The notes below the pieces were generated by a model. The model was not told where the DNA came from and ran no database searches. It saw only the letters and a list, made by a program, of their open reading frames with translations. Position numbers and translations under genes: made by a program. Below are positions 19,601-28,438 of a DNA stretch of 64,000 bases, in pieces. Origin of the DNA: Chryseobacterium formosense (GTDB lineage: Bacteria; Bacteroidota; Bacteroidia; Flavobacteriales; Weeksellaceae). How positions within the stretch are numbered: position 1 is the stretch's first letter; the number at the start of each line of letters is the position of its first letter. Location: NCBI RefSeq assembly GCF_900116415.1, contig NZ_FPAP01000003.1, positions 1-64,000 on the forward strand. Reading direction: 5' to 3'.

Positions 19601-19930
19601 ATGGCTTTTCGGTAAACGCCCCGTTTGAGATGGTTTCTGGTCTCCATAATAACTTTTTTTTACAATTTTAAACAGTAGTATAAAACTATATTATATAGAA
19701 TTACTTGTTCATCGTTACAATTCATTTACTCTCCGTATTCAAATTTATAAGAAGAAAATATTATTTTTCTCAGTATAAATACTTGTTTTTTCCTTAACCG
19801 CTTAGAATCTTTTGAACTTTATAAAGACAATAGCTTTTGCCGATTACACATAAAATGAACTAGATTAAAATCATCCTTGATTTTATATAGTCAGGAATAG
19901 TAAATTGATTATATGTAGGATTACTGCAGG
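19601..19930. other. Intergenic region upstream of the six-gene locus
   Basis: AT-rich spacer between the hairpin after the SprB-repeat gene and the six-gene locus. It has no protein-like open frame and should hold the locus promoter. I do not see a clean flavobacterial -7 TAnnTTTG with -33 TTG match. Confidence 0.35.
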
Positions 19931-19976
19931 ATTTTAATTTAACAATTAACCAGCAGCAATAATTGCTGCTGGTTAA
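19931..19976 (-). terminator. Rho-independent terminator after the SprB-repeat gene
   Basis: A 15-base arm TTAACCAGCAGCAAT (19946-19960) is the exact reverse complement of 19962-19976. The GC-rich core (CCAGCAGC/GCTGCTGG) is followed on the minus strand by a T-rich run (19931-19945 read in reverse). It separates the 20-27 kb unit from the 7.5-19.6 kb unit. Confidence 0.8.
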
Positions 19977-20010
19977 TAAGTTAATTATAAAATTGATTTT
20001 GACTTAAATA

Positions 20011-23000
20011 TTATTTTTTTATAAACTTAAATGTTTTAACATCATCTTTAGTAAATACCTGAATCAAGTAAACCCCTTCAACTAATGAATGAACATTAAT
20101 GCTTCTTTCATTTTTAGATAATGTTTTCTCGGTAACTTTTCTACCGTCAGCTGCATAAATCGCTAATTTTATGATTTTCTCCTCACCACTTATGTTAAGG
20201 ATATCTATTACAGGATTAGGATAAATTTGCATATCTGAGTTTGGTTTTATAGCGTTACCTACACTTAAACTCGCATTGTAAGCAAGTACTGCCAATGAAG
20301 CTGTAGACTCACAAACTCCCACTGTCTGGGTTGCATAATACGTTGTGTTATTTACAATCACCGTACTGATTGGTAAGCTTCCCGTGTGGTTTGCCGCATC
20401 CGTAGCAGAAGCATACCATTTGATATTCTGCCCGGTAACTACTAAAGCACTTAAAGTATTTCCTAAATTAAAGCTTTGTACTGCTGCTCCAGTAGGAGCT
20501 GCTACTGCACTTGATTGAGTTACTGTGGCACTTACCGTTCCTGTACATCCGTTTGCATCAGTAATCGTTACGGTGTAAGTTCCTGCAGATAAACCTGTAC
20601 GGTCTTCTGTCGTGATTCCTCCTCCCCAGTTGAAAGTATATGGTGCTGTTCCTCCTGTCGGTGTTAAATTAATAGCTCCTGTTGATCCTCCGTTACATGC
20701 AATATTCGTAACCACTGTTGTTCCTGAAACTGCTGATGCAGGTTGAGTGATTGTTACTGTTCTTGTGATGGTACATGCATTAGCATCTGTTACCGTCACC
20801 GTGTAAGTTCCCGCTGCTAAACCTGAAGCTGTTGCTGCAGTTCCGCCAGAAGGTGACCATGAGTAAGTGTAAGGGGCAGTTCCTCCCGTTACAACAATTC
20901 CTGCTGTTCCGTTTGATCCTCCGTTACAAGAAATATTCGTCTGAGAAACCGTTGCACTCATTGCAGTCGGTTGGGTTACCGTTGCATTCACTGTTCCGGT
21001 ACATCCGTTTGCATCAGTAATCGTTACGGTGTAAGTTCCTGCAGATAAACCTGTACGGTCTTCTGTCGTGATTCCTCCTCCCCAGTTGAAAGTATATGGT
21101 GCTGTTCCTCCTGTCGGTGTTAAATTAATAGCTCCTGTTGATCCTCCGTTACATGCAATATTCGTAACCACTGTTGTTCCTGAAACTGCTGATGCAGGTT
21201 GAGTGATTGTTACTGTTCTTGTGATTGTACATAGATTAGCATCTGTTACTGTCACGATGTAAGTTCCTGCTGACAATCCTGTGGCTGTTGCTGCAGTTCC
21301 GCCAGAAGGTGACCATGAGTAAGTGTAAGGGGCAGTTCCTCCCGTTACAACAATTCCTGCTGTTCCGTTTGATCCTCCGTTACAAGAAATATTCGTCTGA
21401 GAAACCGTTGCACTCATTGCAGTCGGTTGGGTTACCGTTGCATTCACTGTTCCGGTACATCCGTTTGCATCAGTAATCGTTACGGTGTAAGTTCCTGCAG
21501 ATAAACCTGTACGGTCTTCTGTCGTGATTCCTCCTCCCCAGTTGAAAGTATATGGTGCTGTTCCTCCTGTCGGTGTTAAATTAATAGCTCCTGTTGATCC
21601 TCCGTTACATGCAATATTGGTTACTACCGTGGTTCCTGAAACCGCTGATGCAGGTTGAGTTACCGTTGCATTTACTGTTCCGGTACATCCGTTTGCATCA
21701 GTAATCGTTACGGTGTAAGTTCCTGCAGATAAACCTGTACGGTCTTCTGTCGTGATTCCTCCGCCCCAGTTGAAAGTATAAGGTGCGGTTCCGCCTGTCG
21801 GTGTTAAATTAATAGCTCCTGTTGATCCTCCGTTACATGCAATATTGGTAACCACTGTTGTTCCTGAAACTGCTGCCGCAGGTTGAGTAATTGTTGCAGT
21901 TGCAGTAGTAAAACATCCAAGGTTATCAGTAACTGTTACAGTGTAAGTTCCAACTGCTAAACCAGTGGCTGTTGCTGCAGTTCCGCCCGAAGGTGACCAT
22001 GAATATGTATAAGGAGCAACCCCTCCAGATGCAATAACTGTAGCAGTTCCGTTTGCGCCTCCGTAACATGAAACGTTCGTCTTACTAGTACTTGCAGAGA
22101 TAGATACAACAGTTAATGTTGCACCATTTGAGGTTGCCGATCCTGAAGAATTAGTTGCGACACAACGGTATTGATATCCGTTCATGGCCGCTGTTGCTCC
22201 TGTTATTGTTAACGTACTTGTGGTAACTCCAGAAAACGGTGCCACATTAGTTAAAGCAACAAAACCACTCCCACTATTCTGCTGCCATTGATAAGAAGTA
22301 GCTCCTGTTGCAGTAATAGAAAACGTAGTATTCCGTCCAGAACAAATTGTTCTGTTTGGTGGATTTCCTGTAATCACCGGATTATTACCTATAAATTGAC
22401 ATCCTGAATATGGATATCCTGTAGAACCTGCAGTAGCTAAAAGTGACCAATTGGCCATATTCATTACTGCTGTACGCACTGAAGCAGCTGTATTAGTGGG
22501 TGTTCCTGTACAATTGAATTTTCCTGTTTCTGCAGTAACCGCTCCTATAGGTCCTGTATAAAATGCATTTGTTCCTCCAGTAAGTCCAGGTGGCATTAAC
22601 GATGCATTGGGGTTCGGAAAAGTAGATCCCACGTTCCATCCGGCTGTTGTAGATGTTCCACTATAAAAATAATTGATTCCCGCAATACAAGTAACTGATG
22701 CTCCTGTAATTTTTCCGCTACCTCCTTGAAATGCAATAATCTGATCTCCTACAGTGGCTAATGAAAGACCAGTTGTAGTTGAGCCATCAGTAAGGACAAC
22801 AGTACCATTTGGAGTTAATATATTAGTCGCAGGGTTATAAGTAGCTGCTGAAAGACCTACTATCTGAATTTCTGTTCCACTAGGAATTGCACTACCGCTT
22901 GTCCAGGTTACAGCAGATTCTGTTGCTCCAGCAGCCTGCCATCCTGAACCATTATATCCTTGATCAGTAAAACTAATGGTTGTTCCTGCTGAAATATTTA

Positions 23001-23178
23001 CAAGCAGTACAAAAGAAAACTTATCCGAACCCGGAGTAAGGGAAGAATCATAGCTTGTAAAGGCAATATCTCCTGGTACAAGGGTCGTTTGCGCGTCGGC
23101 AGTAAAGCCCAACAAAGAAGCTCCTGCAATAAGGACAGTTTTTGTCAGCGTTATCATTTTTGAATAAAAATTTTTCAT
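20011..23178 (-). CDS. T9SS-exported SprB-repeat surface protein (1055 aa)
   Basis: A Sec signal peptide (to about residue 30, ending TADAQ) is followed by a ~220-residue N-terminal domain, an Ig-like domain (about 265-358, with SYQWQQN and YQYRCVATNSSG), seven SprB-type repeats of about 76 residues (361-893, with CNGGS..G and GTYTVTVTD motifs), a second Ig-like segment, and a C-terminal type A T9SS sorting domain (978-1055, with MQIYPNPV, DGRK and GVYLIQV). It should therefore be exported through the Por/type IX system and attached to the cell surface as an adhesin. It lies 17 bases after the formyltransferase gene, so is probably co-transcribed with it. Codon use is more GC-rich than its neighbours because of the repeats. 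Confidence 0.9.
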   Translation of the reverse strand: MKNFYSKMITLTKTVLIAGASLLGFTADAQTTLVPGDIAFTSYDSSLTPGSDKFSFVLLVNISAGTTISFTDQGYNGSGWQAAGATESAVTWTSGSAIPSGTEIQIVGLSAATYNPATNILTPNGTVVLTDGSTTTGLSLATVGDQIIAFQGGSGKITGASVTCIAGINYFYSGTSTTAGWNVGSTFPNPNASLMPPGLTGGTNAFYTGPIGAVTAETGKFNCTGTPTNTAASVRTAVMNMANWSLLATAGSTGYPYSGCQFIGNNPVITGNPPNRTICSGRNTTFSITATGATSYQWQQNSGSGFVALTNVAPFSGVTTSTLTITGATAAMNGYQYRCVATNSSGSATSNGATLTVVSISASTSKTNVSCYGGANGTATVIASGGVAPYTYSWSPSGGTAATATGLAVGTYTVTVTDNLGCFTTATATITQPAAAVSGTTVVTNIACNGGSTGAINLTPTGGTAPYTFNWGGGITTEDRTGLSAGTYTVTITDANGCTGTVNATVTQPASAVSGTTVVTNIACNGGSTGAINLTPTGGTAPYTFNWGGGITTEDRTGLSAGTYTVTITDANGCTGTVNATVTQPTAMSATVSQTNISCNGGSNGTAGIVVTGGTAPYTYSWSPSGGTAATATGLSAGTYIVTVTDANLCTITRTVTITQPASAVSGTTVVTNIACNGGSTGAINLTPTGGTAPYTFNWGGGITTEDRTGLSAGTYTVTITDANGCTGTVNATVTQPTAMSATVSQTNISCNGGSNGTAGIVVTGGTAPYTYSWSPSGGTAATASGLAAGTYTVTVTDANACTITRTVTITQPASAVSGTTVVTNIACNGGSTGAINLTPTGGTAPYTFNWGGGITTEDRTGLSAGTYTVTITDANGCTGTVSATVTQSSAVAAPTGAAVQSFNLGNTLSALVVTGQNIKWYASATDAANHTGSLPISTVIVNNTTYYATQTVGVCESTASLAVLAYNASLSVGNAIKPNSDMQIYPNPVIDILNISGEEKIIKLAIYAADGRKVTEKTLSKNERSINVHSLVEGVYLIQVFTKDDVKTFKFIKK
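20500..22098 (-). repeat. Near-identical tandem SprB-repeat array (7 x ~228 bp)
   Basis: Seven tandem units of two alternating sub-types: four-plus-one units with NWGGGITTEDRTGL and units with YSWSPSGGTAATATGL. The order from the N-terminus is S-W-W-S-W-S-W. Pairs of units are almost identical at DNA level, with long stretches recurring exactly 456 bp apart (for example around 20832-21020 and 21288-21476). Such identity invites unequal recombination and copy-number change, and makes assembly collapse possible. Confidence 0.85.
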
Positions 23179-23195
23179 ATTTAATTCATTTTAGG

Positions 23196-24134
23196 TTAAA
23201 GATTGACAAACCGGCTGCCTTTTTTCATACCAAAAGCAAATAGTTTGTGACCACTCATAAATCCTTCATCAGTATAGATGATATCTAATCGAAGCTGAGT
23301 TTCATTATTACATTTCACAATGAGCCCATTATCTTTGTCCAACGACAGAATAGTTCCGGGAATCTCAGACTGATGTGAATTTTCACTAATCACTGTAGCT
23401 TCCACCACTCTTATATTCCAGCCATTCCATTGTGTATACGCTCCTTTATTCCATGGATTACAAGCTCTTGATAATGCCTCTATGGTTTTAGCATCATACT
23501 TTTGCCAGGAAATACAAACATCTTCTGCTGAAGGTTTTGCGTAATAATTAGCATAGTCTTCGTCTTGTTTTATGCCTCTAGAATCATTATTTAATAAGAC
23601 TAAAAGTTCACTTAATAAATTCGCTCCTAACCATGACAAGTTGGTACAGAGTATACCATGTGTCATATTGATTGTAAGTGGTAAAATCCTTTTTAAAATA
23701 ATTGCCCCCTTATCAATTTTTTTTTCTATGACGTGAACCGTAATCCCTGTTTCTTTTGCACCACTTCTAATCGATTCAAAAACAGGATCTGCACCCCTCA
23801 TTTCAGGCAATAAACCGTAGTGGAAATTGTAGAATTTGCTATGGTGTTTATTTAAAACTTCTGCTGGTATCTTCCAAGGAAATGTCATGGTGAAAATAAA
23901 TTGAGCATTTCTTTTAATTATCAATTCTTCTAATTGCGTAGAAAGATTTTCTTTTTTTATTATTAATAATGGTATTCCTGATTGTTTTGAAAGCATTATA
24001 CAATAATCGATGACATCTGTATTTCCTTCCGGCACTCCTAAAGCACATAGTTGACCCTCGGAAGCTAAAGTCTGTATAGCCGGAATCGCCATACGATTGT
24101 TGCATAAAACTGCTATTTTGGATGTTATTATCAT
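23196..24134 (-). CDS. Formyltransferase family protein (Fmt-like, 312 aa)
   Basis: N-terminal formyl-transferase Rossmann domain with the N-x-H/D catalytic set intact: YNFHYGLLPEMRGADP near residue 103 and KKIDKG near 143. These match the Asn-His-Asp triad of 10-formyltetrahydrofolate-dependent enzymes. A C-terminal Fmt_C-like domain (ISWQKYDAKTIEALSRACNP, IPGTILSL) follows. The start overlaps the stop of the upstream gene by 4 bases (ATGA), so translation is coupled. Context (ligand-binding protein, collar proteins, surface protein) is unlike that of housekeeping methionyl-tRNA formyltransferase, so a dedicated sugar- or amine-N-formyltransferase is more likely. Substrate unknown. Confidence 0.8.
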   Translation of the reverse strand: MIITSKIAVLCNNRMAIPAIQTLASEGQLCALGVPEGNTDVIDYCIMLSKQSGIPLLIIKKENLSTQLEELIIKRNAQFIFTMTFPWKIPAEVLNKHHSKFYNFHYGLLPEMRGADPVFESIRSGAKETGITVHVIEKKIDKGAIILKRILPLTINMTHGILCTNLSWLGANLLSELLVLLNNDSRGIKQDEDYANYYAKPSAEDVCISWQKYDAKTIEALSRACNPWNKGAYTQWNGWNIRVVEATVISENSHQSEIPGTILSLDKDNGLIVKCNNETQLRLDIIYTDEGFMSGHKLFAFGMKKGSRFVNL

Positions 24135-25252
24135 GATTCAAGACATGCATAAGCATTAAGCCAAGAATTAGCATCAACACTTTGAATGTATTTAATATTA
24201 TTATTTAAACTTTCACGCTCCGATTCTGTAATCGGTGCAACCTCAATATCTTTTAAGAGGCACTTTCCTGTTGTTTCATCTTCTGAAACCGTTGCATAAT
24301 AAACTGGTGCTTGAGTAAATCTGTTTTCAGGATTCATATAAACTTTTCCTCGTGGCGAATTGATTGTAATACCATCAAAATTTTCGTTTTCAAATGCAAT
24401 AAAAAGAGCAGCTTCCCATCCTAATAAAGAGAAGAGATTCGCTTTACCATCTTTAATATTGTTCATTATATTTACAAAAGTTTCATTTTCAGGTAATTTT
24501 AAAGTTTTAGACCAAGCCACTGCAGAACTCCAGTCACTTCCCGGATAAGACATTTTCGAAAGCCAGGCTTCGTCAGAGGTAAAACACGTACCGTATACCG
24601 AATGATTGCTCACAAGATCGTTCGCTGCTCTGAAAAAATCATCTGCCATATCGCCACAAAACGTTGCTAAAACTGCAGTTTCTTTTTGATACTTAAGATA
24701 TTCTGTGAGTGGGGCTAAAGTAAAATCTTCACGTCGTAAAGAGGTCACATGATTGAAACCTATTGCACCTCCTTTCTCTTCAACCGCAGTGGGATAGATA
24801 TAAGAGGGACGATAGCCTGCATCATAAAACGAACACGTAAAGGCAAAGTTCTTATACCCTTCTTCAATTGCTTTATGAGTGATAACTCTCGTACACAAAC
24901 CACCCTGCAGAGATATAAAATACGCATTGGAAAGACTTCCCTGAAAAGCAGGAAAATGATATCCGCTGTCTAAAACAATTAAAGTTTTGCCTGAAGATTC
25001 GAAAAGCGAGTGAACAAACTCTGCTGAAATAGGATTGATATATCCAATAATAATATCTGCACCCTCTAAAAGAAATTGCTCGCAACGGTCATAAATTTCT
25101 TCATGTTTTGCTGCAACGCCTATTCCCGCCGATACAATTTCGTGATGATTTTCTAAACCGATATTTTTTAAAGATTGCTTAAAGCCATCCACCATATCAA
25201 AAGACATTGAGGGATAAATAACAGATCGTGGTAAAAGTAAAGCTATTTTCAT
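24131..25252 (-). CDS. Periplasmic-binding-protein-fold protein lacking a signal peptide (373 aa)
   Basis: Resembles the type I periplasmic binding fold of branched-chain amino-acid receptors (Peripla_BP_6/LivJ type): KIALLLPRSVIYPSMSFDMVDG at the start, DIIIGYINPISAEFVHSLFE, LIVLDSGYHFP, and a C-terminal SPRGKVYMNPENRFTQAPVYY that resembles the substrate-binding hinge end of such receptors. There is no signal peptide or transporter partner, so a cytoplasmic sensor or scaffold role is inferred. The gene overlaps the formyltransferase start by 4 bases, and a hairpin separates it from the collar genes upstream. Confidence 0.7.
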   Translation of the reverse strand: MKIALLLPRSVIYPSMSFDMVDGFKQSLKNIGLENHHEIVSAGIGVAAKHEEIYDRCEQFLLEGADIIIGYINPISAEFVHSLFESSGKTLIVLDSGYHFPAFQGSLSNAYFISLQGGLCTRVITHKAIEEGYKNFAFTCSFYDAGYRPSYIYPTAVEEKGGAIGFNHVTSLRREDFTLAPLTEYLKYQKETAVLATFCGDMADDFFRAANDLVSNHSVYGTCFTSDEAWLSKMSYPGSDWSSAVAWSKTLKLPENETFVNIMNNIKDGKANLFSLLGWEAALFIAFENENFDGITINSPRGKVYMNPENRFTQAPVYYATVSEDETTGKCLLKDIEVAPITESERESLNNNIKYIQSVDANSWLNAYACLES

Positions 25253-25262
25253 ATTTTTAGAT

Positions 25263-25296
25263 AAAGCCTCTAATCGAACAAACTATTAGAGGCTTT
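25263..25296 (-). terminator. Hairpin between third collar gene and binding-protein gene
   Basis: AAAGCCTCTAAT (25263-25274) pairs perfectly with ATTAGAGGCTTT (25285-25296), with a 10-base loop. It lies just after the third collar gene stop. On the minus strand the following T tract is short and the next start codon is only 10 bases away, so partial termination or attenuation is as likely as full termination. Confidence 0.6.
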
Positions 25297-25308
25297 TTGT
25301 ATTATTAA

Positions 25309-25851
25309 TTATGATCTTGAAGGGAAAATTCCGTATAAACAAATAATGTAATTCATTCCTAAAAATGGCTGCTGAATACTAATTGGCTGACTTCCTCCTG
25401 TAACGCTTAAACTGAATGCCGTTGTAATTGGTCTCAATGTACTATCTGCAGCTTGGTTTGAATACAATCCAGCTAAAGAAGCAAGTGTAGCATTTGTTGG
25501 AGAGCCTGTATTTCCACCATCTGAAAATGCTTTAATTGAGACTGTTTCTGTACCTGAAGCATGATTGTGAATTGGCAGGTTGGAAGTAAGTAATGTCACC
25601 GTTGGTGTACCATCCATTTCTCCAAGTACCCAGTTATCAATTCCTGCTCCGCTTCCTGTCCCCATAGCAATTCTGCCTGCAAAATTGGGTAATGCAAATG
25701 TGGTAACTCCGTTTCCACCGTACATTGTTCCTAAAAGTGCAAAAAGTGCTTGATTTGTATTGATTGCCAATAATTGCCCCTGACAAAAAGCCCAAGATTT
25801 TGGAGCAAAATTTCCTGCAAACATTCTTATTTCTGACATTGTTCCATCCAT
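25309..25851 (-). CDS. Tail-collar / microcystin-dependent protein paralogue 3 (180 aa)
   Basis: MdpB-like phage tail collar protein, with MDGTMSEIRMFAGNFAPKSW, the GTMYGGNG box, LPNFAGRIAMGTGSG, a PIHNH metal-ligand-like motif, and a C-terminal GMNYIICLYGIFPSR. The same layout is shared with the two upstream neighbours. No signal peptide. Family members are named for microcystin-dependent expression in cyanobacteria, and their role is not established. Third of three tandem copies, 35 bases after copy 2. Confidence 0.85.
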   Translation of the reverse strand: MDGTMSEIRMFAGNFAPKSWAFCQGQLLAINTNQALFALLGTMYGGNGVTTFALPNFAGRIAMGTGSGAGIDNWVLGEMDGTPTVTLLTSNLPIHNHASGTETVSIKAFSDGGNTGSPTNATLASLAGLYSNQAADSTLRPITTAFSLSVTGGSQPISIQQPFLGMNYIICLYGIFPSRS

Positions 25852-25886
25852 GATGATTAGTTTTTTAGAATTAAAGATTTTCTTGA

Positions 25887-26426
25887 TTATGGTCTGCTTG
25901 GATAAATCCCCTCACAGCATATTATGTAATTGGCTGCTAAAACAGGTTGTAAAATTTCAAAAGGAATACCGTTACCTACAGCTGATAAAGCACCTGAAGC
26001 TGTAGCGGGTGCAATATTGGTATCTCCCGCTTGAGTAGAATAAGCGCCCTGCAAACCTCCTAAAATAGCCCCGGAAGGTGAGCCCGTATTTCCACTATCA
26101 GAAAATGCAGGAAATGCAATCGTGGCCATTGCGTTGTGAGTATGCATTGGCATTTGTGCAGTAGTCATTGTCACCGTTTCGGTACCTCCTTCCTGTCCTA
26201 AGGTAATATTTTGTAAACCAGCTCCCTGTCCCGTTCCTACAGGAACACGTCCACGTAAATCTGGTACACCAAATGTAGTTTGCCCATCACCTCCATAAGT
26301 AGTCCCTAAGATTGAAAAAAGTGTAGAGTAATTTGCTATGCTATACTCTGTTCCATCACAGAAAAACCATCCTCTTGGAGCAAAATTTCCTGCAAATAAT
26401 CGAATTTCTCCTATGTAACCTTCCAT
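25887..26426 (-). CDS. Tail-collar / microcystin-dependent protein paralogue 2 (179 aa)
   Basis: Same architecture as its neighbours: MEGYIGEIRLFAGNFAPRGW, FFCDGTEYSI, LGTTYGGDGQTTFGVPDLRG with the collar GR box after it, MPMHTHN, and a C-terminus ANYIICCEGIYPSR. Sequence divergence from copies 1 and 3 is concentrated in the central 95-150 region, the expected variable loop. The tandem triplicate suggests a hetero-oligomeric fibre or cap. Confidence 0.85.
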   Translation of the reverse strand: MEGYIGEIRLFAGNFAPRGWFFCDGTEYSIANYSTLFSILGTTYGGDGQTTFGVPDLRGRVPVGTGQGAGLQNITLGQEGGTETVTMTTAQMPMHTHNAMATIAFPAFSDSGNTGSPSGAILGGLQGAYSTQAGDTNIAPATASGALSAVGNGIPFEILQPVLAANYIICCEGIYPSRP

Positions 26427-26480
26427 AGTATTTTAGTTTTAATTATTATTTAGTTTTAAAAAAATTAAAAAATGATTCTA

Positions 26481-27020
26481 CTAGCTTCTTGAGGGGAACA
26501 CTCCGTACATACAAATAATATAATTCATTCCTAAAGAAGGCTGAGTAATATTAATTGGTATACTTCCTCCTGTAGCTCCCACCTGAATATTCAGGGGAAT
26601 AGCTTTTGTTGTAGAGTCGCTTTCTTGAGATGTATACATGGATGCTTTTGAAGCTAAAATATTATTTGCCGGACTTCCTGAATCACCTTCGTCAGAAAAT
26701 GCCGGGATAACAATATTTCCTCCCGCAGTATGAGTATGTGGCGGAATATTTGAAATTGTTAATGTTTTAGTGTTTGTACCCGTAGTTTCACCCAATGCGT
26801 AATAAGATAGTCCAGGTCCCTGTCCTGCTCCAATCGCAGATCTTCCTGAAAGATTTGGTAAACCGAAAGTGACTTGTCCATCTCCTCCATAAGTAGTTCC
26901 TAAAATAGAGAATAAAGCGGTGTTTGCTCTTATTGCTATTAACGTACCATTGCAATACGACCAATCTTTTGGTGCAAAATTTGCGGCAAAAAGTCGGATT
27001 TCTCCTATTGTTCCTTCCAT
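26481..27020 (-). CDS. Tail-collar / microcystin-dependent protein paralogue 1 (179 aa)
   Basis: Start at 27020 (MEGTIGEIRLFAANFAPKDW) is chosen over an ATG 24 codons upstream because it aligns exactly with the N-termini of the two paralogues. Collar boxes LGTTYGGDGQ and FGLPNLSGRSAIGAGQG, the IPPHTHT motif, and the C-terminal GMNYIICMYGVFPSRS are present. First gene of the minus-strand unit running down to the SprB-repeat protein. Confidence 0.85.
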   Translation of the reverse strand: MEGTIGEIRLFAANFAPKDWSYCNGTLIAIRANTALFSILGTTYGGDGQVTFGLPNLSGRSAIGAGQGPGLSYYALGETTGTNTKTLTISNIPPHTHTAGGNIVIPAFSDEGDSGSPANNILASKASMYTSQESDSTTKAIPLNIQVGATGGSIPINITQPSLGMNYIICMYGVFPSRS

Positions 27021-27092
27021 AGTTATTTGTTTTTTAAATGTGAAAATGATAGAATTTTTATGTTTAGTAAATATTTGACTTTTAATATTCAA

Positions 27093-27787
27093 AAGCTCAC
27101 GGAGAGATGATACCGCTCGAACTTAATCGAGGGAAATATTATACACAAAGGTTTAATCTCACATTTTTCTTATATGAAACTAAATTATCTTTTAGATAAT
27201 GCTGATATTAATTTTATCAATTAATAATCGAAGAAAAAAAAGGGGCTTTTTTTTAAGAATGGATTCATATTAATTTGGTTTTAGTTTGGTTTTTTGATAA
27301 CAAATAAATATTACTATTTAATTATTATTACAAATATAACATTATCATTATTATAACAAAACATAAATCAACATTTTTTGAAAATTTAATAGATGATTCA
27401 AATAAATTTTCCTATAAAGACTTAATTCATTATGATTATATATAAATAACTTTTGTCAAAAATAAAAATAATAAAATACTCACAACTCCGTATTTATACT
27501 GAATTTAAGTATTTACGGATTTTTTACCGATATATGATCAACTAATTTGTGTTCCGTGAAAATATTAAAGTGGCTAGTCGGTTAATATCATTGCATATCG
27601 TAAAGATAAACTCAGTTTCTGACCTTTTAATTTCGTATATAAATTACATTACCAAAGAATAGTTCAAATAGATAGTTTGTAAATATACTTGTGGAATAAT
27701 GACCCACTTAGTATCGTTTTTTGAGACTTTTTACGATAATATAAAATAAAGCAGTTATCCAAATTGTTATCAATATCATTTTCGTGA
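27093..27787. other. Long AT-rich intergenic region
   Basis: About 690 very AT-rich bases upstream of the collar genes. An 84-codon frame (27664-27918, minus) is not protein-like, and it overlaps a better short frame read in another phase. The region should include the promoter of the collar unit. The AT-richness and neighbouring truncated genes suggest an area that has tolerated rearrangement. Confidence 0.4.
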
Positions 27788-27958
27788 TTATAGCTCAGGG
27801 TCATAAAGTTTTGATAGAATTGAATCATTGATAATTTGTAGCTCAAATCCGGAATTATTATTGGAATAATCAGATGCTGAAATTTGGCCGCAGATTTTTT
27901 CAATATCTTTAATATCAATGATTACATTCATTATATCTACATCATAAAACCATTCCAT
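27788..27958 (-). pseudogene. Short gene or 5'-truncated remnant (56 aa from ATG)
   Basis: From an ATG at 27958 the frame reads MEWFYDVDIMNVIIDIKDIE, with protein-like composition to a TAA at 27788. The same frame stays open and protein-like upstream to about 28060 (for example RKYVAIFLFESFLHNSKPVT) but offers no ATG. A longer gene that lost its 5' end at the junction near 28040 is therefore plausible. Family not recognised. Confidence 0.4.
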
Positions 27959-28024
27959 AGTAACCGGCTTGGAATTATGAAGAAAAGATTCAAAAAGGAA
28001 AATTGCTACATATTTTCTTTTTGA

Positions 28025-28438
28025 AAAAATATCTACATTTTTTTTGGGAACACGTCTTTTTCAGATTTACAAGGAATTAGAAAATATCTTTATGCTAATG
28101 GTGATAAAAAGAGAATGGTGTTTCAAAAATTTCATTTCGAGGAATGGAAATTGGGATTTCAAGTAGAATTAGACAGGCTGAAAGACCAGGATCAACAAAC
28201 GATGCATACTGAATTTCTGCAGACTCTCACCATCAGTCATTCCATCATAAAAGGTATTGATGGTATTGCAGAAACTTATTACACCTACGATTTTAAAGCT
28301 CATCAATTTTCAAATTTTATTAATACAGCCATACAGATTGAAATTGTAAAAGATTTCAAATTAGATGCAGGCCTAAATTACGGTTTACAACATACTGCAG
28401 ATAAACATTATTTTTTAGGAGCTTCTTATCGTTTGTAA
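28025..28438 (+). pseudogene. 3' fragment of an outer-membrane transporter (phenol MetA-like)
   Basis: The frame from 28025 to the TAA at 28438 reads as the C-terminal part of a beta-barrel of the MetA-pathway-of-phenol-degradation type: FEEWKLGFQVELDRLKDQ, ISHSIIKGIDGIAETYYTYD, VKDFKLDAGLNYGLQHTADK and the terminal barrel strand YFLGASYRL. Protein-like sequence continues upstream of the first ATG (28115; IRKYLYANGDKKR), so that ATG is internal. The N-terminal half and signal peptide are missing, so this is a truncated relic. Confidence 0.7.

Noticed and set aside
20500..22098. CRISPR array
   Set aside because: Regular spacing and repeats are real, but they are ~228-bp in-frame protein repeats with conserved coding sense, not 25-40 bp repeats with unique spacers.
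27664..27918. 84-codon minus-strand frame
   Set aside because: It overlaps a frame in another phase (27788-27958) that has clearly more protein-like composition; the 84-codon frame is low-complexity.
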